Shown here one piece after another: positions 31,331 to 39,000 of a stretch of DNA of 39,000 nt (the first letter of the stretch is position 1; every line of letters starts with the position of its first letter). The notes beneath the pieces were generated by a model. It was given only the letters and a program-made list of their open reading frames with translations, searched no databases and was not told where the DNA came from. The stretch is from Lysobacter_F sp035645555 (GTDB lineage Bacteria; Pseudomonadota; Gammaproteobacteria; Xanthomonadales; Xanthomonadaceae): contig DASQMI010000038.1 of NCBI GenBank assembly GCA_035645555.1, positions 1 to 39,000 of the forward strand, in the 5' to 3' direction. The translations under genes were made by a program, and so were the position numbers.

Positions 31331-32587
31331 TCACGCCATCGCGCGCAGCGGCGGCAGGCGGCCGTAGGTCAGGCCACGCCACAGCCATTCCATCGGCCCG
31401 AAGCGGAACCGCTGCAGCCACCAGCGGCTGAAGGCGACCTGCGCCACGAACACCGTCAGCACGAACAGCGGCTGCCACGCGCGCGGCAGCTGCTGGAAGA
31501 AGTCCAGGCCGTAGCCGTAGAACACCCAGGTGCCGACCAACGACTGCAGCAGGTAGTTGGTCAGCGCCATCCGCCCGGCCGGCGCCAGCCACCCGAGCGC
31601 GCGCGCCACGCGCGGTGCCTGCAGGCCGCGCACGATCCAGGCGAGGTAGCCCAGCGCCATCAGCAGCGCGCCCACGCCGCCGAGCGTGGTCGCAACGCCC
31701 ATGATCAGGTCGAGCCGCGCCATGTCGAGGGTCGGCATCAGCGCGAAGCCGGCCAACACCAGCGCCAGCCCCAGCGGCCAGGCGATCCAGCGCAACCGCG
31801 CGTACAGCCGCGCGTGCTCGGCCGGACGCGCGATCGCTCCGCTGCGCAGGAACCAGCAGCCCAGCACGAACAGGCCGAGCACCTGCCAGCCGAACGAGAA
31901 CACCATGTAGGTCAGGAACTGCAGCGCGTCACGTGCGCGCTGCGCGGTGGCGTCGAGCCAGCTGCCGTCGCCGTAGGCGGCCGCCTGCGCCGCGGTCATC
32001 TCCGCCCACGCGCGCGCCTGTTGCTGCAGTTGCTGGTTGAAGCCGGCGGCGGCGCGCGGCTCCAGCTGGATCAGCGAGCCAAGCGCGCCCATGGCGAGCA
32101 CGAACAGCAGCGGCGCGAGGTACAGCCCGAGCGCCCACCACGGCAGCTGCCGCACCGGCACGTGGCGGAAGATCGCCAGCAGCGGCAGCGCGAGCAGCGC
32201 ATAGGCGGTGAGCACGTCGCCGGACCACACCAGCAGCATGTGCGCGAGGCCGATCGCCAGCAGCGCGAACGTGCGGCGCAGGTAGACCGACGCGAACGGG
32301 CGGCCGCCGCTCTCCGCGCGCGCCATCATCACCGCGAAGCCCATGCCGAACAGCAGCGAGAACAGCGGGTAGAACTTGCCCTGCACCAGCACGTAGACCA
32401 GCGCATCGACCGCGCGGTCGGCCCCGCGCAGCGCCGGATCCACGCCACTCAGCGCGGCGTTCAGCGGCCCGGCCATCGCCTCGATGTTCATCAGGAAGAT
32501 GCCCAGCAGCGCGAAGCCGCGGATGACATCCATCGCCTCGATGCGCTCGGCAGCCGCCACCGGCCGCAAGGTCTGCCCGTCGTGCAT
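31331..32587 (-). CDS. DUF418 family integral membrane protein
   Basis: A 418-aa polytopic membrane protein. The N-terminal RIEAMDVIRGFALLGIFLMNIEAM is the YeiB/DUF418 hallmark, followed by GKFYPLFSLLFGMGFAVMM and about ten hydrophobic helices. The C-terminal DUF418 part reads LAPAGRMALTNYLLQSLVGTWVFYGYGL. The family is related to membrane acyltransferases, but its substrate is unknown. The ATG MHDGQTLRP has GGGGGAGACGG upstream. It is followed on the same strand by the DadA-like gene after 61 bases. Confidence 0.9.
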   Translation of the reverse strand: MHDGQTLRPVAAAERIEAMDVIRGFALLGIFLMNIEAMAGPLNAALSGVDPALRGADRAVDALVYVLVQGKFYPLFSLLFGMGFAVMMARAESGGRPFASVYLRRTFALLAIGLAHMLLVWSGDVLTAYALLALPLLAIFRHVPVRQLPWWALGLYLAPLLFVLAMGALGSLIQLEPRAAAGFNQQLQQQARAWAEMTAAQAAAYGDGSWLDATAQRARDALQFLTYMVFSFGWQVLGLFVLGCWFLRSGAIARPAEHARLYARLRWIAWPLGLALVLAGFALMPTLDMARLDLIMGVATTLGGVGALLMALGYLAWIVRGLQAPRVARALGWLAPAGRMALTNYLLQSLVGTWVFYGYGLDFFQQLPRAWQPLFVLTVFVAQVAFSRWWLQRFRFGPMEWLWRGLTYGRLPPLRAMA

Positions 32588-32640
32588 GCCCGTCTCCCCC
32601 GAGATCGCCGCATCATCGGCGCGCGGGCGGTGCACGGCAA

Positions 32641-32691
32641 GGCGCCCCCAGAACGCCGACGGCCCGCCGAGGCGGGCCGTCGTGGGGCGCC
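32641..32691. terminator. Hairpin between the FKBP and DUF418 genes
   Basis: Inner arms CGACGGCCCGCC and GGCGGGCCGTCG (12 bp) are enclosed by outer arms GGCGCCCC and GGGGCGCC. It lies just after the minus-strand FKBP stop. No T tract follows on either strand, so termination strength is uncertain. Confidence 0.55.
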
Positions 32692-32704
32692 GGGAACGCG
32701 CGCG

Positions 32705-33184
32705 TCAGTGGTGGTGACCGCCGTCGCCGTGCACGTGGCCGTGCTCGATCTCCTCAGGCGCCGCCTCGCGCACGTCGACCACCTCGATGGCGAAGTGCAG
32801 GTCCTTGCCGGCCATCGGGTGGTTGAGGTCGACGTCGACCACGCTCATGCCGACCTTGTGGATGGTCACTGCGCGCGGACCGAAATTGGTCGACAGCACG
32901 GTCTGCATGCCCGGCTCCAGGCGCGCCTCGCGGAAGTACTTCTTCGGCACCCGCTGGATCAGGCCCTCGCGGCGCTCGCCGTAGGCCTCGGCGGCCGGCA
33001 CGTCGACCTCGAACTTGTCGCCCGCCTCGCGGCCTTCCAGCGCCTTCTCCAGGCCCGGAATGATGTTGCCGTGGCCCATCAGGATGGCCAGCGGCTCGCC
33101 GCCCTCGGAACTCTCCATCGGCGCCTGGCCGACTTCGCTGACGGTGTAGTGGAAACGGACGACGCGGTCTTTCTCGATCTTCAT
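32705..33184 (-). CDS. slyD: SlyD-like FKBP peptidyl-prolyl isomerase
   Basis: A 159-aa FKBP-type cis-trans prolyl isomerase with chaperone insert. The N-terminus MKIEKDRVVRFHYTVSE, the segment ILMGHGNIIPGLEKALEGREAG, the insert-in-flap region PAAEAYGERREGLIQRVPK and the later VDVDLNHPMAGKDLHFAIEVVDV are SlyD hallmarks. The tail ends in a His-rich stretch (HGHVHGDGGHHH) that can bind nickel or other metals, as in SlyD of other bacteria but shorter. Start: ATG, weak ribosome site. It is divergent from the first NlpC/P60 gene. Confidence 0.92.
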   Translation of the reverse strand: MKIEKDRVVRFHYTVSEVGQAPMESSEGGEPLAILMGHGNIIPGLEKALEGREAGDKFEVDVPAAEAYGERREGLIQRVPKKYFREARLEPGMQTVLSTNFGPRAVTIHKVGMSVVDVDLNHPMAGKDLHFAIEVVDVREAAPEEIEHGHVHGDGGHHH

Positions 33185-33256
33185 GGCGGGTGGCTGCCGA
33201 TGTGAGGCCGGCGTATGGGATTGCCGACGGTGAAGTGAACGGCGAAGCTACCCGCC

Positions 33257-33844
33257 GTGACGAAGGCCGCGCATTATCCGGACAAGCCCGCTCCCGCGCC
33301 AGCAAGCGGGGGGCCGCTCCGCACTGCCGGCATGCTGGCGCTCGCCTGCCTGCTGGCCGCGTGCGCTGCGCCCGGAACCGCCGTCCGCCGCCCCGCGCCG
33401 CCGGCGTCGCCGTCGCCTGCCTGGTCCACGGCGACGCCCGCCGATCCGGTCGCGGCAAACGCGGTACTGATGCGCGCGATCAGCCTGGTCGGCACGCCGT
33501 ACCGTTACGGCGGCAACACCCCCGAAGGCGGGTTCGACTGCAGCGGTCTGGTCAATTACGTGTTCCGCGACACCGTCGACCTGCGCCTGCCGCGCAGCTC
33601 GCGTGAGCTGGCGGCCTGGCAAGGGCGGCCGATCGCGCCCGAGCGGCTGGCCCCCGCCGATCTGGTGTTCTTCGGTTCGGGCGGCACGGTCACCCACGTC
33701 GGCATCTATGTCGGCGAGGGCCGCTTCGTGCACGCCCCGAGCACCGGCGGCACCGTCCGTCTGGACCGGCTCGACGGCCCGTACTGGCGCAGCCGCTACA
33801 GCGGCGCCAAGCGGGTCCTGACGCAGCGGATCTCCAAAAACTGA
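33257..33844 (+). CDS. NlpC/P60 (C40) lipoprotein endopeptidase, copy 1
   Basis: A 195-aa peptidoglycan endopeptidase. After the GTG start, a long N-region leads to MLALACLLAAC, giving a lipobox with Cys 36. The NlpC/P60 domain has C95 in GGFDCSGLVNYV, H147 in VTHVGIYVG and H159 in RFVHAPSTGG as the catalytic Cys-His-His set, and the approach motif GTPYRYGGNTPEGG. Such enzymes cleave between D-Glu and the diamino acid in wall stem peptides. A very similar gene follows after about 100 bases. The lipobox is not followed by Asp at +2 (it is Ala-Ala), so sorting to the outer membrane is expected. Confidence 0.9.
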   Translation: MTKAAHYPDKPAPAPASGGPLRTAGMLALACLLAACAAPGTAVRRPAPPASPSPAWSTATPADPVAANAVLMRAISLVGTPYRYGGNTPEGGFDCSGLVNYVFRDTVDLRLPRSSRELAAWQGRPIAPERLAPADLVFFGSGGTVTHVGIYVGEGRFVHAPSTGGTVRLDRLDGPYWRSRYSGAKRVLTQRISKN

Positions 33845-33867
33845 GAAAAATCACGGGGTTGCTTCAC

Positions 33868-33887
33868 CACCCCTTAACGGGTGTTTT
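33868..33887 (+). terminator. Weak hairpin between the two NlpC/P60 genes
   Basis: A 5-bp stem CACCC/GGGTG with a 6-nt loop is followed by four T residues. Outer arms GGGTTG and CAACCC could extend it. It lies about 24 bases after the first NlpC/P60 stop. The short stem makes this a modest prediction. Confidence 0.4.
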
Positions 33888-33946
33888 ACAACCCGGTCGG
33901 CGAGCCGGGGTAAGGTCGCCCCTCGTGCCCGACCCGTGATGACCGC

Positions 33947-34615
33947 GTGACCCCTGCTTTCCATCACTCCGGCCGCCCTGCCGCCACCCCGCTCCGCCTG
34001 CTGGCGGCTGCCCTGCTGTCCCTGGCCAGCCTGCCTGTCCTGGCGCAGCAGGCCCCGGTGGAGGCACCTGGCCTCGGCGCCGACCGCGCGGACCTGCCGG
34101 CGCCGCCGGCCCGCAGCCTGACCCTGCCGGAAGCGATGAGCCTGTCCGATCGCGCGCTCATCCTCGCGACCGACCTCAACCGCCTGCTGCTGCCCGCCAA
34201 GCCGGAGGCCCCGGCCGCCGAGGCCGGCAGCGACAGCAAGGTGCGCCGCGTGCTGCAGAGCGCGCTGACCCTGCTCGGCACCCCGTACCGCTGGGGCGGC
34301 AATTCGCCCGACAGCGGTTTCGACTGCAGCGGCCTGGTCCGCTACGTGTTCCGCACCACGCTCGGCATCGAGCTGCCGCGCGTGTCGCGCGAGATGGCCA
34401 GCACCGGCCGGCCGATCAACGATCGTGCCGCGCTCGCCGCCGGCGACCTGGTGTTCTTCGGTCGCAAGGGCAAGGTGGACCACGTCGGCATCTACCTCGG
34501 CGACGGCCGTTTCGTGCACGCGCCGCGCACCGGCCGCGACGTCACCGTCTCCAGCCTCGAAACCGGCTACTGGGCCGGCAAGTTCCTCGCCGCACGCCGC
34601 GTCGACGGCATCTGA
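33947..34615 (+). CDS. NlpC/P60 (C40) secreted endopeptidase, copy 2
   Basis: A 222-aa paralogue of the preceding gene, but with an ordinary Sec signal peptide (RLLAAALLSLASLPVLAQ, cleavage near residue 33) in place of a lipobox. It has a Pro/Ala-rich spacer before the NlpC/P60 domain. Catalytic residues are C127 (SGFDCSGLVRYVF), H179 (KVDHVGIYLG) and H191 (RFVHAPRTG). The start is GTG with no strong ribosome site. It ends at a strong terminator. The pair probably trims peptidoglycan from two places, one lipid-anchored and one soluble in the periplasm; that division is inferred from the signals. Confidence 0.9.
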   Translation: MTPAFHHSGRPAATPLRLLAAALLSLASLPVLAQQAPVEAPGLGADRADLPAPPARSLTLPEAMSLSDRALILATDLNRLLLPAKPEAPAAEAGSDSKVRRVLQSALTLLGTPYRWGGNSPDSGFDCSGLVRYVFRTTLGIELPRVSREMASTGRPINDRAALAAGDLVFFGRKGKVDHVGIYLGDGRFVHAPRTGRDVTVSSLETGYWAGKFLAARRVDGI

Positions 34616-34630
34616 TCCATCGCGTTCCGC

Positions 34631-34655
34631 AAGGCCGCCCTCGGGCGGCCTTTTT
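34631..34655 (+). terminator. Rho-independent terminator after the second NlpC/P60 gene
   Basis: Arms AAGGCCGCCC and GGGCGGCCTT fold with a very short loop (effectively CTCG with a 9-bp stem) and are followed by three more T residues. It separates the hydrolase pair from the beta-lactamase operon. Confidence 0.93.
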
Positions 34656-34732
34656 GCATGGGTGCCTGCAACTGGAGGTTCGCGGGCTGCGACGCTGCGG
34701 CACACTATGCGGCCTTCTCCGCGAGCTCCGCG

Positions 34733-35602
34733 ATGTTCCGCCCGTTCTCCCTCGCGCGTGCCGCGCTGCTGTCCCTCGCCGCGGCCTCGGTGGCCGCCGC
34801 CGACGAACCGCTCGCTCCGCTGGCGGCGCCGCAATCGCCGACGCACTGGCACCAGCCGGTGGCGCCGTTCCGGCTTGCCGACAACACCTGGTACATCGGC
34901 ACTGCGGGGCTCAGCGCGCTGCTGATCAAGGGCGACGCCGGCGCGGTGGTCATCGACGGCGGGTTGCCGCAGGCGGCGCCGCTGCTGCTACAGCGGATAC
35001 GCGAACTCGGCGTCGAGCCCGCGGACGTGCGCCTGATCCTGCATAGCCATGCGCACTTCGACCACAGCGGTCCGCTGGCCGCGTTGAAACGCGCGACCGG
35101 CGCGCACGTGGTCAGCAACGCCGAATCCGCCGCGCTGCTGGCGCGCGGCGGCAGCGCCGATCTGCATTTCGGCGAACAGTTCTGGTATCCGGCGGTACAG
35201 GCCGACCGCCTGGTGCAGGATGGCGAGACGATCGCGCTCGGGACGCTGCGGCTGACCGCGCATTTCACGCCAGGCCACACCCCGGGCAGCCTGAGCTGGA
35301 CCTGGACCGACACCCGCGACGGCAAGCCGGTGCGCATCGCCTACGTCGACAGCCTGACCGCACCGGGCTACCGCCTGGTCGGCCACCCGCACTACCCGCG
35401 CATCGCCGAGGACTTCCGCCGCACGTTCGCCACGGTACGCGCGCTGCCGTGCGATCTGCTGATTACGCCGCATCCGGAAGCGAGCGGCTGGGATGCGGCA
35501 CGCGGCATCGCGACCGCGCCGGCGAGCTGCGCGCAATACGCCGACCGCGCGCGCGAGCGCTTCGAGCGCCAGTACGCCGAGCAGCGCGCGGAGGCCCGCT
35601 GA
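34733..35602 (+). CDS. L1-like subclass B3 metallo-beta-lactamase
   Basis: A 289-aa periplasmic zinc hydrolase predicted to open beta-lactam rings. A signal peptide ends near VAAA (about 23). The B3 zinc ligands are all present: H106, H108 and H182 for Zn1, and D110, H111 and H247 for Zn2, in HSHAHFDHSG, TPGHTPGS and ITPHPEA. The sequence follows Stenotrophomonas L1 closely (NAESAALLARGGSADLHFG, WTWTDTRDGKPVRIAY, FATVRALPCD) and matches its length of 290. Two late cysteines (240 and 266) could form the L1-type disulfide. It is the first of a run of overlapping genes (NUDIX, HAD). No ampR-like regulator is adjacent. Activity and spectrum cannot be read from sequence. Confidence 0.9.
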   Translation: MFRPFSLARAALLSLAAASVAAADEPLAPLAAPQSPTHWHQPVAPFRLADNTWYIGTAGLSALLIKGDAGAVVIDGGLPQAAPLLLQRIRELGVEPADVRLILHSHAHFDHSGPLAALKRATGAHVVSNAESAALLARGGSADLHFGEQFWYPAVQADRLVQDGETIALGTLRLTAHFTPGHTPGSLSWTWTDTRDGKPVRIAYVDSLTAPGYRLVGHPHYPRIAEDFRRTFATVRALPCDLLITPHPEASGWDAARGIATAPASCAQYADRARERFERQYAEQRAEAR

Positions 35603-36087
35603 TGCCGTACGCGCCGATCATTGGCACGCTCGGCTACGTGCTCTCGCCGGACGCGCGCGAGGTGCTGCTGATCCACCGCAACGCGCGGCCGGGCGACCAT
35701 CACCTCGGCAAGTACAACGGCCTCGGCGGCAAGCTGGAGCCGGACGAGGATGTCGCCGCCGGCATGCGCCGCGAGATTCTCGAGGAAGCCGGAATCGAGT
35801 GCGAGGAGATGGTGCTACGCGGCACGGTCAGCTGGCCCGGTTTCGGCAAGCACGGCGAGGACTGGCTCGGCTTCGTGTTCCTGATCACCCGCTTCCGCGG
35901 CACGCCGCTCGAGCGCAATCCGGAAGGCACGCTGGAATGGGTGCCGCGCGAACGCCTGCTGGAGCTGCCGATGTGGGAAGGCGACCGCCACTTCCTGCCG
36001 CTGGTGTTCGACGACGACCCGCGACCGTTCCACGGTGTGATGCCCTACCGCGACGGGCGCATGGTGTCCTGGCGTTACTCGCGTTGA
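35602..36087 (+). CDS. NUDIX hydrolase, MutT/8-oxo-dGTP diphosphatase-like
   Basis: A 161-aa NUDIX enzyme. The complete box GX5EX7REUXEEXGU is present as GGKLEPDEDVAAGMRREILEEAG, where the Glu residues of REILEE bind metal. The N-terminal YVLSPDAREVLLIHRNARP and the HLGKYNGLGGKLE segment resemble the MTH1/MutT-like 8-oxo-dGTP diphosphatases, which cleanse the nucleotide pool. The ATG shares one base with the beta-lactamase stop (TGATG), and its stop overlaps the following gene. The true substrate may be another nucleoside diphosphate derivative. Confidence 0.9.
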   Translation: MPYAPIIGTLGYVLSPDAREVLLIHRNARPGDHHLGKYNGLGGKLEPDEDVAAGMRREILEEAGIECEEMVLRGTVSWPGFGKHGEDWLGFVFLITRFRGTPLERNPEGTLEWVPRERLLELPMWEGDRHFLPLVFDDDPRPFHGVMPYRDGRMVSWRYSR

Positions 36088-36725
36088 CCGGCACCCCGCC
36101 GCCACGCTATCGCCTGATCGCGTTCGACCTGGACGGAACGCTGGTCGATTCGTTCCCGTTCTTCCTCGCCAACATGGACGATCTGGCGCGCACGCACGGC
36201 TTCCGCGCGTTCGCGTCCGCGGACATCGAACGCCTGCGCCACCTCGGCTCGCGCGAGCTGCTGCGGCACGCCCGCCTGCCCTGGTGGAAGCTGCCGCGGG
36301 TGGCGCGCGACTTCCGCACCCGCATGGCTTCCGCCACCGGCATCCCGCTGTTCGACGGCATGGCGGACGCACTGGCGGCACTGCACGCCGAGGGCGCCAC
36401 GCTGGCGCTGGTGACTTCCAACTCGGAAGCGAGCGCGCGTGCCCATCTCGGCGAGCGGATCTTCCGCCTGTTCCATCACGTCGAGTGCGGGATCGGCCTG
36501 TTCGGCAAGGCCTCGCGCCTGCGCCGGCTCGCGTGCCGTGCGGACGCACGCGGGGCGGCGCTGTACGTGGGCGACGAACTCCGCGACGCCGACGCCGCGC
36601 AGGCGGCCGGCTTCGCGTTCGGTGCGGTCGCCTGGGGCTACACCCACCGCGCCGCGCTCGAGGCGACGCGACCGGCGTGGCTGTTCGAACGTCCGCGCGA
36701 GCTCACGCGGCTGGCGCGGCCCTGA
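36084..36725 (+). CDS. HAD superfamily hydrolase, phosphoglycolate phosphatase-like
   Basis: A 213-aa HAD-family phosphatase with motif I FDLDGTLVDS, a helical cap, motif II Thr/Ser in LALVTSNSE, a Lys in GIGLFGKASRL (motif III) and motif IV YVGDELRDADAAQAAG. No ATG is available near the N-terminus. The TTG overlapping the NUDIX stop as TTGA is the best start and implies translational coupling. The pattern resembles phosphoglycolate phosphatase or general HAD-IA enzymes; the substrate is unknown. It ends 12 bases before the convergent LysE gene. Confidence 0.85.
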   Translation: MTGTPPPRYRLIAFDLDGTLVDSFPFFLANMDDLARTHGFRAFASADIERLRHLGSRELLRHARLPWWKLPRVARDFRTRMASATGIPLFDGMADALAALHAEGATLALVTSNSEASARAHLGERIFRLFHHVECGIGLFGKASRLRRLACRADARGAALYVGDELRDADAAQAAGFAFGAVAWGYTHRAALEATRPAWLFERPRELTRLARP

Positions 36726-36737
36726 CCGTACGGGCGC

Positions 36738-37370
36738 TCAGCGCCGCGCCTCGGTGGCCATGCGCAGTGCCAGCCCGCCGAGCACGGTGCCCATCAGCCA
36801 GCGCTGCGCCAGCGCCCACGACGGGCGCGTCGCCAGCACCGAAGCCACGCTGCCGGCGGCCAGCACGAACATCGCATTGACGCTCAGGCTGATGAAGATC
36901 TGCGTCACGCCGAGCACGAGCGACTGCGTGAACACGCTCCCGTGCCGCGGGTCGATGAACTGCGGCAGCAGCGACAGATACAGCACCGCGATCTTCGGAT
37001 TGAACAGTGCGGTGAGCACGCCCATGGTGTAGAGCCGGCGCGGGCTGTCCGGCGGCAGGTCGCGCACCTGGAACGGCGAGCGACCGCCTGGGCGCACCGC
37101 CTGCCAGGCCAGATACAGCAGGTACAGCGCACCGGCCATGCGCAGCGCGTCGTAGGCGAACGGAATCGCCATCACCAGCGCGGTGATGCCGAGCGCGGCG
37201 CAGACCAGGTAGAACACGAAGCCGGTGCCGACCCCGAGCAGCGACACCAGACCGGCGCGCGGCCCTTGGCAGATCGACCGCGAGACCAGGTAGATCATGT
37301 TCGGTCCCGGCGTGAGCACCATGCCGAGCGCGATCAGGGCGAACGCGACCAGCGACTCCAGCGACGGCAT
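36738..37370 (-). CDS. LysE/RhtB family amino-acid exporter
   Basis: A 210-aa inner-membrane protein with six predicted helices. The family start FALIALGMVLTPGPNMIYLVSRS and the segment ALFNPKIAVLYLSLLPQF are typical of RhtB/LysE exporters, which expel amino acids or homoserine lactones. The ATG has GAGGAGG six bases upstream. It lies nine bases downstream of the symporter gene on the same strand, so the two may be co-transcribed. The substrate is unknown. Confidence 0.92.
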   Translation of the reverse strand: MPSLESLVAFALIALGMVLTPGPNMIYLVSRSICQGPRAGLVSLLGVGTGFVFYLVCAALGITALVMAIPFAYDALRMAGALYLLYLAWQAVRPGGRSPFQVRDLPPDSPRRLYTMGVLTALFNPKIAVLYLSLLPQFIDPRHGSVFTQSLVLGVTQIFISLSVNAMFVLAAGSVASVLATRPSWALAQRWLMGTVLGGLALRMATEARR

Positions 37371-37379
37371 GCGACCTCC

Positions 37380-38663
37380 TCAGTGCGCGGCGTGCTGCCC
37401 GCTGTCGACATCGAGCCCGACGTTGCTGGATGCAGCATCGTAGGTGGTCTGGTCGAGCAGGCCGGTTTCGCGCGCCACCAGCACCGGCACCAGCATCTGC
37501 CCGGTGACATTGGTCATCGTGCGCATCATGTCGAGCACGCGGTCGATCGCCACCAGGTAGCCGATGCCTTCGAGCGGCAGGCCGGCCGCGCTCAGCACCA
37601 GCGTCGCCATCACCATCGCGGTGCCCGGCACGCCGGCGGTGCCGAAGCTGCCCAGCACCGAGGCCACCAGGATGACCACGTACTGCGCCGGCTCCAGCTG
37701 CAGCCCGAAGTACTGCGCGACGAAGATCGACGTCAACGCGGGATAGATCGCGCCGCACGCGTCCATCTTGATGCTGGCGCCGAGCGGCACCGCGAACGCG
37801 GCATAGTTGCGGTCGACGCCGAGGTTGTGGGTGATCGAGCGGATCGCCGCCGGGATCGACGCCAGGCTCGACGACGCCACGAACGCCACCTGCATGCCGG
37901 GCGCGGCGCCGCGGAAGAACTTCAGCGGATTCAGGCCGTGGGCGAGCAGCAGCCCGCCGTACACCACCACGATGTGCACCGTGCAGGCGAGATACAACGC
38001 CAGCACGAAGTTGCCGAGCGGCAGCAGCTTCTCGAACCCGTACGCGCCGACCAGCGCGGCGATCAGGCCGAACGTGCCGAGCGGCGTCATCTCCAGCACG
38101 AAGCGGGTGATCTGCACCATCGCGTCGCTGGCCTCGCCGACCAGCTTGCGCAGGCCGGCGGTTCGTTCGCCGAGCTTGACCAGCGCGAAGCCGGCGAACG
38201 CGGCGAACACGATCACCTGCAGGATCTTGCCCTCGGCGAGCGACTTGAACGGATTGGTCGGCACCACGTCGAGCAGCACCTGCACCGGCGGCGGGATCTC
38301 GCGCACCGTGTAGTCCGGCGCGATCGCAAGCCCGGACACGCCGCGGCCCGGCTGGATCAACCCGCCGACCAGCAGCCCGACGCCGACCGCCAGCGCGGCG
38401 GTGATCGCAAACCACAGAAACGTGCGCCCGCTGAGCGCAGCGACCGACTTCTGCCCGTGCAGGCTGCCGATCGCGTTCATCACCGCGAACAGCACCAGCG
38501 GCGGCGCGATCATCTTGATCAGGCTGACGTACACCGTGCCGAGCGGCCCCAGCCAGGTTTCCGCAGCCGGTCCCATCGCCCAGCCCGCGAGCGCGCCGAG
38601 CACGAACGCGCCGACGACGCGCTGCCAGAACGGAATGCGGAGCCAGGCGGTAACCAGCGGCAT
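37380..38663 (-). CDS. Dicarboxylate/amino acid:cation symporter (DAACS family)
   Basis: A 427-aa secondary transporter of the glutamate/C4-dicarboxylate family. Features include the serine-rich hairpin SSSLASIPA, the KMDACGAI segment, the second hairpin GTAGVPGTAMVMATLVL, and the substrate-binding helix DRVLDMMRTMTNVTGQ. About eight membrane helices and two re-entrant loops are expected. The ATG is preceded by GAGGG nine bases away. Whether it takes up dicarboxylates, glutamate or another substrate (DctA, GltP or similar) cannot be fixed, so no symbol is given. It is divergent from the partial lipoprotein gene. Confidence 0.92.
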   Translation of the reverse strand: MPLVTAWLRIPFWQRVVGAFVLGALAGWAMGPAAETWLGPLGTVYVSLIKMIAPPLVLFAVMNAIGSLHGQKSVAALSGRTFLWFAITAALAVGVGLLVGGLIQPGRGVSGLAIAPDYTVREIPPPVQVLLDVVPTNPFKSLAEGKILQVIVFAAFAGFALVKLGERTAGLRKLVGEASDAMVQITRFVLEMTPLGTFGLIAALVGAYGFEKLLPLGNFVLALYLACTVHIVVVYGGLLLAHGLNPLKFFRGAAPGMQVAFVASSSLASIPAAIRSITHNLGVDRNYAAFAVPLGASIKMDACGAIYPALTSIFVAQYFGLQLEPAQYVVILVASVLGSFGTAGVPGTAMVMATLVLSAAGLPLEGIGYLVAIDRVLDMMRTMTNVTGQMLVPVLVARETGLLDQTTYDAASSNVGLDVDSGQHAAH

Positions 38664-38792
38664 GACGACACCCTCGGGGTCAGATCGGCACCTTACCGGT
38701 ACGGGCGCGACCCCGCGAGCCCACCGGCGCAACATGGCCGCACGATTGCCGCAACGACCGCGGGGCATAATCGCGCGGTTTCCGCCGCTGCC

Positions 38793-39000
38793 ATGTCGAT
38801 GCCGCCGTTCCGCGCCTTCCGCCCGCTCGCCCTGGCCGCCGCGCTGGCTGCGGTGGCCGCCTGCGCCAGCGGACCGGCGCCGGTCACGCCCGCGCCGGTC
38901 GAGGTGCCGGTCATCGCCCGTCCGCACGGGGAGACCCCGCAGTGGTGGTTCCGCGCCGGCGCCGCGGAGGCGGCCGCGCGCGGGGCGATGGCCGCGCGCG
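38793..39000 (+). CDS. Partial lipoprotein, possibly alkaline phosphatase (3' end outside window)
   Basis: The visible 69 codons give MSMPPFRAFRPLALAAALAAVAAC, a lipoprotein signal with lipobox VAAC (Cys 24). A Pro-rich spacer and TPQWWFRAGAAEAAARGAMAAR follow. From memory, a WWF/Y-R-x-GA-x-x-A motif just before an RNVILFLGDGM-type phosphatase segment occurs in lipoprotein alkaline phosphatases of Xanthomonadales. The decisive part is beyond the window. The ribosome site is weak; a CATAAT about 27 bases upstream could be a -10 box. No PHO box was seen in the gap to the symporter gene. Confidence 0.5.
   Translation, partial: MSMPPFRAFRPLALAAALAAVAACASGPAPVTPAPVEVPVIARPHGETPQWWFRAGAAEAAARGAMAAR

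Noticed and set aside
1..39000. CRISPR arrays, insertion sequences, rRNA, toxin-antitoxin pairs or restriction genes
   Set aside because: I looked for direct-repeat arrays, transposase-like frames and typical defence-gene motifs and found none.

Overview
The window looks like a chromosomal segment of a high-GC gammaproteobacterium of the Xanthomonadales (Lysobacter/Luteimonas/Xanthomonas relatives). This rests on remembered family resemblance, not a search. The signs are a large Oar-type TonB-dependent receptor, a subclass B3 beta-lactamase that reads like Stenotrophomonas L1, minor-pilin genes near uvrB and tRNA-Asn, and very high GC in third codon positions. Coding density is high, many genes overlap by 1-4 bases, and no gap exceeds about 250 bases. 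I see no integrase, transposase, insertion sequence, CRISPR array or rRNA.

Layout. 1-7467: a partial secreted protein (minus), then parE, a secreted subtilase with C-terminal SLH repeats, a LEA14-like lipoprotein and an acyl-CoA dehydrogenase (plus). 7475-10466: tRNA-Val(GAC), uvrB, a stand-alone FimT/GspH-like pseudopilin and tRNA-Asn(GTT). 10512-17243: a type IV pilus block. The minus-strand operon is fimT-pilW-pilX-pilV, with very enlarged PilX (496 aa) and PilV (746 aa) and no pilY1; divergent from it are pilE and a FimS/AlgZ-like histidine kinase. 17260-24580: ppnN, the Oar-like receptor with a PHO-box-like array upstream, the marC/SDR/grxD operon and divergent sodB, with a perfect 18-bp palindrome between grxD and sodB. 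24597-30000: purE-purK, a Trm112-like gene with nadC, a double-FHA membrane protein, DUF3301, sspB and an N-formylglutamate deformylase. 30004-39000: a DadA-like oxidoreductase, DUF418, a SlyD-like FKBP, two tandem NlpC/P60 hydrolases, the L1-like beta-lactamase overlapping NUDIX and HAD genes, a LysE exporter, a dicarboxylate symporter, and the start of a lipoprotein that may be an alkaline phosphatase.

How it fits together. Most genes are housekeeping (DNA topology and repair, purine and NAD synthesis, tRNAs, protein quality control). The accessory interest is the pilus block. Its minor pilins are several times the usual size and carry unrecognised cysteine-rich modules, the usual tip adhesin gene pilY1 is missing, and a FimS-like kinase without its AlgR partner follows pilE directly. 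By eye this block is lower in GC than its surroundings, from the tRNA-Asn side into the first half of the kinase gene, which suggests a replaceable cassette. The most interesting hypothesis is that enlarged PilV and PilX do the job of a PilY1-type tip adhesin.
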